Shown: positions 1 through 6,329 of the stretch, in pieces | Numbering within the stretch: the stretch's first letter is position 1 | Layout: each line of letters starts with the position of its first letter | Assembly: GCA_036824265.1 (NCBI GenBank) | Contig: DAITAL010000064.1 | Coordinates: forward strand, 1-6,705 | From: JAAYZB01 sp937958685 | GTDB taxonomy: Bacteria; Bacillota_I; Bacilli_A; Izemoplasmatales; Hujiaoplasmataceae | DNA: 6,705 bases | Direction: 5' to 3' | The notes under the pieces: model-generated | What the model saw: only the letters and a program-made list of their open reading frames with translations | Told to the model about the DNA's origin: nothing | Database searches by the model: none | Position numbers and translations under genes: made by a program

Positions 1-284
1 TTGGTCTCAACTTCTTTCGCGTAATCCTTTTTCAGCCGAGCGATTTCAGCGTCTGTGGCGTCGATGGAGGATGGCAGATGTGAAAGGTTTTCGATTTTGA
101 TTCGTGCGTCCGAAAGATCTTTCCGAAGATTTGTGGTTTCATCCTTTTCTTGTTTCAGCTCTTTCCGCAAAGCATTGATCTCCTGATCCTTTTCTTCGAC
201 GGCGGACGGAAGGTGACTCTGACGATTGACAATTTCTTCAAGTTCTTTGTTTTTCTCGATCAGTTGTTCTTTGGTCATGCTCAT
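1..284 (-). CDS. Coiled-coil protein of the tail-tip region, function unknown (3' end outside window)
   Basis: This open frame runs off the left edge of the window, with 94 complete codons visible. It starts with ATG at 284-282, seven bases after a strong GGAGGAG site; a second in-frame ATG at residue 3 is too far from that site to be preferred. The product is very rich in Glu, Lys, Asp and Leu, with no Cys or Trp, and most of it looks like helical coiled coil. It holds an internal repeat: residues 23-46 and 68-91 both begin SHLPS and share 11 of 24 positions, mostly with conservative changes elsewhere. It lies two bases after the tail hub gene, so it is probably co-transcribed with it and may be a tip or baseplate accessory, a fibre stalk or a scaffold. 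I do not recognise a family, and the function is inferred from position only. Confidence 0.8.
   Translation of the reverse strand, partial: MSMTKEQLIEKNKELEEIVNRQSHLPSAVEEKDQEINALRKELKQEKDETTNLRKDLSDARIKIENLSHLPSSIDATDAEIARLKKDYAKEVET
12..218 (-). repeat. Degenerate internal repeat in the coiled-coil gene (units 147-218 and 12-83)
   Basis: Two 24-residue units, 45 residues apart, both start with SHLPS and continue with an Asp-x-Glu-Ile and Leu-x-Lys pattern. Eleven of 24 residues are identical. The DNA of the two units is much diverged, so this is an old duplication or a structural repeat. A third unit may lie past the window edge. Confidence 0.6.
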
Positions 285-286
285 AC

Positions 287-1927
287 CTATTCTCCTCCAA
301 TATGGAAAACTAATGCCCCATCTAAAGACTGATCTGGAAGATCGTCTAGCACAGGAATTTCAACTCTGTTTTCTTGCTTTATTACATGATTTCCAGCAAT
401 TCCACCACCTGGTTTCTTGATAATCTGACTTGGAGCAATGTCGTTTTTGATGATGTCGGTTAAACGAGTTTTCTTAAACCCAAGTTTGACGATGGTAATG
501 TCTTCCTTCTCATCGAATCGAGTAGTGATCTCGGCAATCGGAAGATCCTTGTACTCCCCATTCGCGTCATAGACCCGAACGGTGGAGTAGAGATCCAACT
601 CTGACAATCGAATGGGGGTCATTGTATTCAACTCGGAAATTAGAATGTTTTCCAGATAACGATTGTTGACGAGTTCGTACACGGCATTGATCTGCGCCTC
701 TGAGAGGTACTCCGCTTCAAAGATTCTAGTAACTATGGGATAGATCCGTTGGTTATCCGGCGCGTAGCCTTCATACACTTGATTGTTCTTTCCCAGAGTG
801 TAGACTTTTACAGGCATGTCCGGACGCGCGATGTATGTGAATCCTTCCAACTTGAAATACGTCGCTGTTTCGTCAGTTGGGATCTGCTTGATGTATTGCG
901 GGTACTCGTAAAGGATTTCTCCGGTATCGCCATTTTTGGGATACACTTCCACGACGGATCCAATCGAGTATTGGTTCGCATCTCCGGCAGCCACAACAGC
1001 TTGTTCGAAGCTGACAGGACCGGCTGGAGCAAAACCATAATAGATGTAGTACCTGGTCGGTTTGATCGCTGCCGCAGCGAACTCTGCATATGACGCTAAT
1101 GCCCAGGTCATGCTAGTGACACAACGCAGAGCAAAGCCTTCTGTGTATCCTGTAGGAGCCGGCAGTTCGATTCCAAGAATCGTCGCTTTCTCGGTAGCCG
1201 AGTTATAGTACGCTAGATCGCTTGGCACCCAGGATGGCTCATCGTTGGTGGTTTTGTGTTTGATCGTCGCAATGACTTTGTTGACCTTGATGTCGGATGA
1301 AGTCATTTCATGAATGAAGTCACGTAATCGAATCTCTGTGACCGTGGTGCTTGCTTTCTTAAAAGTGAAGATGATCGTGTCGGTTACGACGTCGTATCGA
1401 TCAGCGATGTAGTACCCATAATAGGCGATGTAAGGCTTCAGGAATTCGATCGCCTTTACAGTGATGTATTGGCCTGTGTAGTTGGCAATCCATTTAGTAT
1501 CTGTCGCATCAGCCGGGATCTCAAATCCAATCGAGACCGCCGAAATGAACGGATCCTTGTTTGACAAGACCGCAGCTGCGACCATGTTCATCAAGGCGTT
1601 CATCGTGTGACTGGGGTTCGTCGATTGAGTAAAATCTAGGATGATTTCGGTATCCAGGATGCGACGAAGATCATCCCCATTGAACGACAATAGATTATCG
1701 TTTTCGCGTTTCAAATTTTTTGCGAAACCGGAATGGATCTGTCTCCCGGATTCGGTGCAAAGAACGTAGATCAACGGATTATCGATCGAGAAATCATATC
1801 GACCCGAGAGAGTGGCTCCATTGAAATCAAAGGTCCTTCGAATGGTTTCGTGTTTGACATGAGTGACATTGCCAATATGCTTGCGGAATCCGCTCACACG
1901 CTCGGATGAATAGATGGCAGCGTACAT
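287..1927 (-). CDS. tal: Tail-associated baseplate hub protein (Tal), Gp37-like/prophage-tail type
   Basis: The 546-residue product is probably the trimeric hub below Dit at the tail tip, which closes the tube and opens for DNA exit. Support comes from position (after tape measure and Dit) and from hub-like sequence: a beta-rich N-terminus with FDFNGATLSGRYDF near residue 33, GDDLRRILDTEIILDFTQ near 84-101 as in Siphovirus Gp37-like proteins, and a C-terminal hub portion near 395-490 that includes LSELDLYSTVRVYD. A Tyr/Ala-rich stretch at about 253-395 separates the two hub parts and matches nothing I recognise. The last 45 residues begin with a PGGG linker and carry LPDQSLDGALVF. I see no separate peptidase or lysozyme domain, and the protein is shorter than many Tal proteins. 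The ATG overlaps the dit stop by one base (TGATG) with no clear ribosome binding site, so translation is probably coupled. The family assignment is likely, the exact Pfam family less so. Confidence 0.8.
   Translation of the reverse strand: MYAAIYSSERVSGFRKHIGNVTHVKHETIRRTFDFNGATLSGRYDFSIDNPLIYVLCTESGRQIHSGFAKNLKRENDNLLSFNGDDLRRILDTEIILDFTQSTNPSHTMNALMNMVAAAVLSNKDPFISAVSIGFEIPADATDTKWIANYTGQYITVKAIEFLKPYIAYYGYYIADRYDVVTDTIIFTFKKASTTVTEIRLRDFIHEMTSSDIKVNKVIATIKHKTTNDEPSWVPSDLAYYNSATEKATILGIELPAPTGYTEGFALRCVTSMTWALASYAEFAAAAIKPTRYYIYYGFAPAGPVSFEQAVVAAGDANQYSIGSVVEVYPKNGDTGEILYEYPQYIKQIPTDETATYFKLEGFTYIARPDMPVKVYTLGKNNQVYEGYAPDNQRIYPIVTRIFEAEYLSEAQINAVYELVNNRYLENILISELNTMTPIRLSELDLYSTVRVYDANGEYKDLPIAEITTRFDEKEDITIVKLGFKKTRLTDIIKNDIAPSQIIKKPGGGIAGNHVIKQENRVEIPVLDDLPDQSLDGALVFHIGGE
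292..298 (-). promoter_or_regulatory. Ribosome binding site of the coiled-coil gene
   Basis: GGAGGAG lies seven bases before the ATG at 284. It is encoded by the last codons of the tail hub gene (Gly-Gly-Glu-stop), and supports the first of two nearby in-frame ATGs. Confidence 0.85.
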
Positions 1928-1929
1928 CA
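1925..1929 (-). promoter_or_regulatory. TGATG stop/start overlap, dit to tal
   Basis: The dit TGA and the tal ATG share one base. The sequence before it (GTGGGTGCATGAC) has no good Shine-Dalgarno match, so tal is probably translated by coupling to dit. Confidence 0.65.
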
Positions 1930-2685
1930 GTCATGCACCCACTTCTTGTAACTGAAGGTCACATTCGCTATCGCAGAGCCACCGGTCACGCACATGTAGT
2001 ATGTCCCTTGAGAGATCATCGGAAAGGTGTCATGTGCTTTATTGGTCCGATTGTATCCATTGGTGACGATTCCAGCCAGAGTAACGTCGACGCGCTTTTC
2101 ATCCGACAAAATGTCGATGGTTTCGTTGATGTTGATTGTGAGTACAATGGATGAAATGATTGTCGATCCTTGCTTGATTGATACTTCCTTGGTACCGGAG
2201 CCGGTGCACTCGAAATGAAGATCGATCGGAAGATCCACGTCCATGGCATTCACGACGCCGGCCGCATCGGGGCTTGTCGGAACAGGACCTGTATGGATGG
2301 TATACCAGTGAGATGCGCGTTCAAGCGTAAGCGATTCTTCAAGAACTCTGTACGCGGTCTTCTGCGATTTCGTAAGCTTCTTGAACCACACGTCTCCGAA
2401 GAGAGTCCGTCCATTGAACTGATATTCAAGGACAAATTTGCGCTTGCCATTGGCCGCAATGAACCCGGCCAAATCCGTGTACCGGCTGTAAGCGTTGGAA
2501 TCGACTCCGAAGTGAATCTTCAACGTGACGTCATCGAACTGAATCTCGGATCCCACCACGGCGCCATTCGATTTGGATATGGAGAATCCGGAACCTAGTC
2601 CGGACACCTCACTAATCATGCAGCTGTAGACATCGAAGTCAAAGGATGAAGTTTGGTTGTGATTCCAAAGGATGAATTTCCGCAT
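1927..2685 (-). CDS. dit: Distal tail protein (Dit), Sipho_tail family
   Basis: The 252-residue product fits Dit, the hexameric ring that joins the end of the tail tube to the tip hub. The length is typical of Dit. The N-terminal part (about 1-130) has the short beta-rich opening MRKFILWNHNQTSSFDF, a Gly/Ser stretch near 30-40, and the RKFVLEYQFNGRTLFGDVWF segment expected in Sipho_tail proteins. The C-terminal part (about 145-252) is beta-rich and ends FSYKKWVHD, which fits the galectin-like second domain of Dit. It sits between the tape measure and Tal genes, the conserved place for dit. Its ATG shares one base with the tape measure stop (TAATG), and the 20 bases upstream hold only a weak GGGG, so reinitiation by ribosomes finishing the tape measure gene is likely. 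Function is inferred from position, length and general sequence pattern. Confidence 0.88.
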   Translation of the reverse strand: MRKFILWNHNQTSSFDFDVYSCMISEVSGLGSGFSISKSNGAVVGSEIQFDDVTLKIHFGVDSNAYSRYTDLAGFIAANGKRKFVLEYQFNGRTLFGDVWFKKLTKSQKTAYRVLEESLTLERASHWYTIHTGPVPTSPDAAGVVNAMDVDLPIDLHFECTGSGTKEVSIKQGSTIISSIVLTININETIDILSDEKRVDVTLAGIVTNGYNRTNKAHDTFPMISQGTYYMCVTGGSAIANVTFSYKKWVHD

Positions 2686-2687
2686 TA
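2683..2687 (-). promoter_or_regulatory. TAATG stop/start overlap, tape measure to dit
   Basis: The tape measure TAA and the dit ATG share one base. No AGGAG-like sequence is visible in the 20 bases upstream, so dit translation probably depends on termination and reinitiation. The overlap is seen; the coupling is inferred. Confidence 0.65.
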
Positions 2688-4631
2688 GAATTGCCCCGCA
2701 AGCTTCAGTTGCATCATCCGAACGAACTCGTCATAGTCCACCGGATTCGCATAATTGTTTAGTACGTTGGTGATCTGAATGGTCTTCGAGGAGTTGTCGA
2801 CAGAACTATTGTTGTTGACGACATACGGTTGAATTCCGCTCGAAGCGATCTGAGTGTTCGCGGCCGTCGATGGGGACACGGGAAGATCCGTCGGGGTGGA
2901 TGTTTGATTGGCTTGACCGTTCAGATAAGCATCGACTTTGGCTGTAAGGTTGATTTCGCCAATTTCTTCCAATTGAAATCCTAGAATCTCTCCAATAGCA
3001 TTGATCATCTTGATTACGAAATTGACCTTATCGATGATGCCGTTGATGAAGGAGTCAATAGCCGAAGTGGCACTGAGTATCCACTTCGGGATTGATTCGA
3101 AAATCCAAGCAATCACTTTCCCAAAGATCTCGATTTTTGGAACAAGGTACTCCGCGATCTTATTACCCAAAAACTCCATCCAGAGTGCGAATACTTTGAT
3201 GAGTGGTATCGCAATCTTCATGAAGAGGTTCAGCAGCGGTTCCATCGCCTTGACAATCGTCACAAGAGCATTTCCTAGAGCTTCCAGAATCGGCATGAAT
3301 GCCTTCCCTAGCGATTCCAGAAGACCGTTGATGGAGTTACGGAAATCCTCATTCGTCAGATACAACGTAGTCAAAACCGCAGCAATTGCCGCAACCGCTG
3401 CGATTGCAGGGTGACTCATGGTTAGAGTCCCGAGCGATCGAATCATGCCACCGAGTCCTGTCGAGAGTTTGCCTACAATTCCAAGAACTGGCGCTAGCGC
3501 ACCGACTACCAGGAGCGTTTTGGCGATGAGTTCTTGTTGATCTACAGACAGCGAGGCAAAGCCGTCAGCAAGCTTCTGGACGGCTGGGATGATTGAATCA
3601 TTCACGAACGCAGCTAGTCTCTCCATAAGTGGCAAAAGCGCCGCGCCAAGCTGGTTTCGAATGGTCTCGAAACTATACTTGATTCGGTTCATGACGTTGT
3701 CAAACTCACCAAGAGCGGCGACTTGTCCGTCTGTCAGATATTCGAAGGTTTCAAACTCTAAAGACAACTCCGCAAGTCCGGCTCCGCCCGCTTTCAGCAA
3801 AGGAATAAACTTCGACGCCATGCGATCACCAAGGAGATCATACGCCAAGGCGGCCTGCTGAATCGGATCCTCAATCGCAGCCAAGCGCTCGATAATCAAA
3901 CCAAGATTCGGTCCCATGCCTTTGGCAGCTTGTTCCACGTTGATTCCAAGTTTCTCCAACGCCGCGCTTCCTTGGCCGCTTGCAAGGTCGGACAGAGCAC
4001 CTTGTACCTTTGCAAAGGACTGCTGCATATCCGCCGAAGCGAGATCCGTCTGCATGGCGATATAGTCCCATTTCTGCCATTCTTCTGCCGTCATGTTCAA
4101 CCGAGTGGACATCGTAGCGATATCGTCGGCTGTTTTGATCGTGCTGATGGAGATAGCAGAAAAGGCGGCCAGAATGGCAGCCGCCGCAGCTGATATTGGC
4201 GCCAAAGCAGAACTAAGCTTTGATGCCGAACTGCCAACCTTTTCAAATTGCGAGGCGATGTGATCGATCTTCAGTTCTTTGATTTCCTGAAGCTTCGCCT
4301 TCATACGAATCACATTGTCTTCGGCTTTGACCAATTCGGTTCGAAGCTTCGTGATCGAAGACCAATCCGGATCGACCTTTTGGCTTTCCAGTTCTGCGAG
4401 TTTGGATCGAAGCGCAATGGCCTTTTCTTCGGTTTTTGAAACCGCATCCTGGGCGAGTTTTTGAGCCTGGACGAACTTCTTTTGATCCCAATTGAACTTA
4501 AGGGATTCGGCCAAAGCCTTGACCTGTTTTTGAGTCGACAGAATGGAGCGATCCAGACTGTTCATTTCGGTCATGAATTTTTTAGTGGAGGCGGAAATCT
4601 CGATTGTAAGTCCACGGATGTTGTTTCCCAT
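2685..4631 (-). CDS. Tail tape measure protein, TP901-like
   Basis: The 648-residue product should set tail length and leave with the DNA at infection. The N-terminal third (about 10-125) is a charged coiled coil with many Lys, Glu and Ala. A first hydrophobic Ala/Ile segment lies near 140-166. The core from about 167 to 330, opening TADDIATMSTRLNMTAEEWQ, matches the TP901-type tape measure region. More hydrophobic segments lie near 369-388 and 408-426, followed by an amphipathic, Leu/Ile-rich stretch to about 550. The C-terminus (about 570-648) is Asn/Ser/Thr-rich and polar. The ATG is preceded at 5 bases by a full AGGAGGT site. The gene follows the frameshifted chaperones and precedes dit, as expected. 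At the usual 0.15 nm per residue the tail would be about 95-100 nm long, an estimate from a family rule. I see no peptidase or lysozyme domain. Confidence 0.95.
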   Translation of the reverse strand: MGNNIRGLTIEISASTKKFMTEMNSLDRSILSTQKQVKALAESLKFNWDQKKFVQAQKLAQDAVSKTEEKAIALRSKLAELESQKVDPDWSSITKLRTELVKAEDNVIRMKAKLQEIKELKIDHIASQFEKVGSSASKLSSALAPISAAAAAILAAFSAISISTIKTADDIATMSTRLNMTAEEWQKWDYIAMQTDLASADMQQSFAKVQGALSDLASGQGSAALEKLGINVEQAAKGMGPNLGLIIERLAAIEDPIQQAALAYDLLGDRMASKFIPLLKAGGAGLAELSLEFETFEYLTDGQVAALGEFDNVMNRIKYSFETIRNQLGAALLPLMERLAAFVNDSIIPAVQKLADGFASLSVDQQELIAKTLLVVGALAPVLGIVGKLSTGLGGMIRSLGTLTMSHPAIAAVAAIAAVLTTLYLTNEDFRNSINGLLESLGKAFMPILEALGNALVTIVKAMEPLLNLFMKIAIPLIKVFALWMEFLGNKIAEYLVPKIEIFGKVIAWIFESIPKWILSATSAIDSFINGIIDKVNFVIKMINAIGEILGFQLEEIGEINLTAKVDAYLNGQANQTSTPTDLPVSPSTAANTQIASSGIQPYVVNNNSSVDNSSKTIQITNVLNNYANPVDYDEFVRMMQLKLAGQF

Positions 4632-4636
4632 TTGCT

Positions 4637-4643
4637 ACCTCCT
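4637..4643 (-). promoter_or_regulatory. Strong ribosome binding site of the tape measure gene
   Basis: The minus strand reads AGGAGGT here, a full complement of the 16S anti-Shine-Dalgarno sequence, 5 bases before the ATG at 4631. A further AGG just upstream makes a run of three AGG units. It lies in the 16-base gap after the frameshifted T reading frame and fixes the tape measure start. Confidence 0.9.
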
Positions 4644-4647
4644 CCTG

Positions 4648-5315
4648 TTAACCGAACATTCTGGTTAGGTCATCATTGGTTGCCGGTTGGACATTCACCC
4701 CTCGTTTGGCGTTCATGTCCTTGACTTTTCGATTGAGTTCTTGTTCCTTCGAAGCGATCAGTCGATTGATGATAAGCAACTGAAAATCAGAGTAATTCAA
4801 CGACTTGATCATCAGTGTGTCGATGCGATAGATTGTAGCCAACTCAAGTAACGGGAACACGGATGACGGCTGCGGATCAGACGAAGGATCTTTCTCATCA
4901 TCTGCGCAAAGTTCCAGATAACGTTTGACCCGCGCTTCTAGTTTTTTCCGAGTGCCCTCGTCGATTCCTTCAGGATCTCGGATAGTATTCTCAAATTGTC
5001 TTCGAAGACTTCGGGTTCCTGCATCTTGAGAAAGGCAGCGAAGGTCGGGAGCTGGTTCGAATCCAGGTGGCAGTAGAGCACCTTCAGCAACGACAGCATC
5101 TGCGAGGTGGATTGCCTCGAGTCGTGAAGGATCGGTTGGATCCGGAGAATGAAATCAGCGAGTGTGCAATTGAGGGTCGGCTGGAAATGCGATTCCCAGC
5201 GCGCGTGAGCGAAAACGGAAGTGTCGATGTCTACAGGAAGAGAGCCGTATTCGACGACTCTCTTCTTCTCGACATCGTCCCAACGTGCCTTGGCGGTCTT
5301 CAGGACGACTTGCAT
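4648..5315 (-). CDS. Tail assembly chaperone G-T fusion, made by -1 ribosomal frameshift (join 5315..4941 and 4941..4648)
   Basis: A second frame, open well upstream of the slippery site and ending at the TAA at 4650-4648, overlaps the end of chaperone G in the -1 register. A one-base slip back at A AAA AAC (4947-4941) changes ...ALGKN-stop into ...ALGKN-LEARVKRYLELC... and adds 97 residues, giving a 222-residue fusion. This is the arrangement of lambda gpG/gpGT and of most siphophages, where the T part recruits the tape measure protein during tail assembly. The added part has an acidic linker (about 137-150) and a helical region with Leu/Ile-rich helices and a charged KEQELNRKVKDMNAKRG segment. 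The only internal start, a GTG at 4860, has no ribosome binding site, which argues against separate translation. The frameshift is inferred from sequence; its efficiency is unknown. Confidence 0.85.
4938..5315 (-). CDS. Tail assembly chaperone G (unshifted product)
   Basis: The 125-residue product is the zero-frame tail assembly chaperone, expected to be the abundant form that coats the tape measure protein with smaller amounts of the G-T fusion. It lies between the major tail protein and tape measure genes, where this gene always lies in siphophages. The segment DTSVFAHARWESHFQ near residues 31-45 and the following helical, Leu-rich part fit the chaperone fold. The ATG at 5315-5313 follows AGGTGA at a distance of 5 bases, in a 12-base gap after the major tail protein stop. 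The TAG stop at 4940-4938 comes directly after the slippery heptamer. The family assignment rests mainly on position, size and the frameshift. Confidence 0.88.
   Translation of the reverse strand: MQVVLKTAKARWDDVEKKRVVEYGSLPVDIDTSVFAHARWESHFQPTLNCTLADFILRIQPILHDSRQSTSQMLSLLKVLYCHLDSNQLPTFAAFLKMQEPEVFEDNLRILSEILKESTRALGKN
4941..4947 (-). promoter_or_regulatory. -1 ribosomal frameshift slippery site A AAA AAC
   Basis: In the chaperone G frame the codons read GGA AAA AAC TAG, so the heptamer A AAA AAC is in the X XXY YYZ register for a -1 slip and sits directly before the stop. Both tRNAs can re-pair as AAA AAA. After the slip the next codon is CTA, and the frame stays open for 97 codons. Confidence 0.88.
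4955..4959 (-). promoter_or_regulatory. Shine-Dalgarno-like element upstream of the slippery site
   Basis: The minus strand reads GAGGG seven bases before the heptamer, inside the codons for Thr-Arg-Ala. In E. coli dnaX an internal AGGGAG seven bases before A AAA AAG stimulates -1 frameshifting, and the spacing here is the same. That it acts as a stimulator is inference; it could simply be coding sequence. Confidence 0.4.
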
Positions 5316-5320
5316 TCAAA

Positions 5321-5326
5321 TCACCT
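5321..5326 (-). promoter_or_regulatory. Ribosome binding site of tail assembly chaperone G
   Basis: AGGTGA lies five bases before the ATG at 5315, in the 12-base gap after the tube protein stop. It is weaker than the sites of the tube and tape measure genes. Confidence 0.7.
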
Positions 5327-5327
5327 G

Positions 5328-5939
5328 TTACGCCGACATCTTCGGAACCGGAACAGCGTCGCCGAAGGTCAGATAATTCGGATGAGTTGGGAGTTTTCTC
5401 AGGCGAGTTGCGCGGCGTTGGTTGCCGTTCTCGTCGATGGCGATCGCAGTGCCGGCCGCATTCATGATGAAGTCGCCGGTGACGCGGATCGGATAGTTGT
5501 AGGTTCTGATCGCCGGAGCGCCGTCTTTCTTCTGCGTCGCGCCATCGGATGAACGAGACACGACGACGTCGAGGTACCACACTTTGGCGGTTTTGTTGAC
5601 ACCGCCGGTGACGAGTTCGACTTCGACGTAAACAGCAATCGTGGGACGACCGAGGATTTGTACGTCGGCTTCGACTTCCGCCAAATCCATGGCCATGCCG
5701 AGATCCTTTTCGAAGTCGTGTTCTTTCGACACCAAAACGAGTTCCCCGGTATAGCCTTTGTCGTTAATCAAGATGGCCATGAGGTCGCCGTCGCCGTAGA
5801 TTTCTTGTTCTTCGACATTGGCTTCCATGTTGATCGAATCGAGTTTCGGAAGCGCCTTGGGCACCCCATACGCACCGAGCGCGTCTTTCACGGCATACTT
5901 GCCGTTTCGGATGTTGATGTTGATGAAGTTTTGGTTCAT
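5328..5939 (-). CDS. Major tail tube protein, phi13-family type
   Basis: The 203-residue product fits the major tail protein that polymerises as stacked hexamer rings to form the tail tube. Length, beta-rich character and the order gp10-like, tube protein, chaperones, tape measure all agree. Residues 18-60 (DALGAYGVPKALPKLDSI, then EEQEIYGDGDLMAIL) resemble the start of the phi13/TTP_1 tube family, with a Y-x-D motif before the first core strand. There is no added Ig-like domain at the C-terminus, which ends with a basic stretch (RRATRLRKL) and PKMSA. The ATG overlaps the gp10-like stop by four bases (ATGA), and GGAGGA six bases upstream fixes the start. Codons ending in C (AAC, GAC, GTC, CTC, ATC) appear favoured more than in the neighbours, as expected for a very abundant protein. 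Confidence 0.9.
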   Translation of the reverse strand: MNQNFININIRNGKYAVKDALGAYGVPKALPKLDSINMEANVEEQEIYGDGDLMAILINDKGYTGELVLVSKEHDFEKDLGMAMDLAEVEADVQILGRPTIAVYVEVELVTGGVNKTAKVWYLDVVVSRSSDGATQKKDGAPAIRTYNYPIRVTGDFIMNAAGTAIAIDENGNQRRATRLRKLPTHPNYLTFGDAVPVPKMSA

Positions 5940-6325
5940 TTGAGTTCCTCCATTTTTCGCACGAAGAGTGCGTAGATTTCGTGTTCAGAGGACCGCCATG
6001 TATCTTCGATAAATGGCTTTCCCCACATGCCGTGCTCCAGTAATGAACTGAGCGGAATTCCACCTTTTTGGTGCGAGAGTCCTTCCGGTCGATTCACGAC
6101 CTTTGTGTTTCCGACATAACGGGCTCTTCGGTAGGTCTTCCATCCCCATTGATCCTTGAAATGGTCCGGTGATTGACCAATCGGACTTCGCTCGGACAGA
6201 ATAGTAGACAGTCTCTTCCCGCACTCCGTTAACGATAATTCGATTTGAGCTGAGAACTCTTTCTTATAGGCGGAGATTATTTTGTCAAACTGGTTTCGAA
6301 TGTCGGCTTCGCTGACCGATGCCAT
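5936..6325 (-). CDS. HK97 gp10-like tail completion protein
   Basis: The product is 129 residues from the ATG at 6325-6323. The frame is open further up to a TTG at 6343, but AGGAG ends seven bases before the ATG while the TTG has no site, so the ATG is chosen. The N-terminal half is helical and charged; the second half (about residues 48-115) has the pattern of HK97 gp10-like proteins: a Gly/Trp segment DQWGWKTYRRARYVGN, an Asn-rich turn, then LSSLLEHGMWGKPFIEDTW, where LLEHG and the following Pro-Phe-Ile match the family's LLE-x-G and P-x-I positions. Proteins of this type sit at the head-tail interface or top of the tail and are needed to complete tails. It starts four bases after the upstream gene and overlaps the tube gene by four bases. 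Family is well supported; exact role is inferred. Confidence 0.85.
   Translation of the reverse strand: MASVSEADIRNQFDKIISAYKKEFSAQIELSLTECGKRLSTILSERSPIGQSPDHFKDQWGWKTYRRARYVGNTKVVNRPEGLSHQKGGIPLSSLLEHGMWGKPFIEDTWRSSEHEIYALFVRKMEELK
5946..5951 (-). promoter_or_regulatory. Ribosome binding site of the major tail protein gene
   Basis: GGAGGA lies six bases before the ATG at 5939, inside the last codons of the gp10-like gene (Met-Glu-Glu-Leu-Lys-stop). A strong site plus the ATGA overlap fits high expression of the tube protein. Confidence 0.85.
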
Positions 6326-6329
6326 GGGA

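Noticed and set aside
2215..2598. 127-codon plus-strand open frame inside dit
   Set aside because: Antisense to a well-supported gene, with no binding site and no recognisable protein.
3001..3414. 137-codon plus-strand open frame inside the tape measure gene
   Set aside because: Its Met/Ile/Ala-rich product mirrors the hydrophobic tape measure stretch on the other strand; no binding site or family match.
4648..4860. Separate 70-residue gene starting at GTG 4860
   Set aside because: No ribosome binding site, and the frame is open upstream through the slippery site, so it is better explained as the end of the G-T fusion.
4900..4919. Possible stem (ATCTG/CAGAT, 10-base loop) downstream of the slippery site as a frameshift stimulator
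   Set aside because: Only 5 base pairs and about 21 bases after the heptamer, beyond the usual 5-9 base spacer. A pseudoknot through the nearby GCGC sequences can be drawn but is not convincing without folding calculations.
5067..5552. 161-codon plus-strand open frame starting with GTG
   Set aside because: It lies fully antisense to the tube and chaperone genes, has no ribosome binding site, and its Arg-rich, low-complexity product looks like a reverse-frame translation of C-ending codons.
5155..5580. 141-codon minus-strand open frame overlapping the tube and chaperone genes
   Set aside because: Very Arg-rich product in an alternative frame, with no start signal; a shadow of the two real genes.
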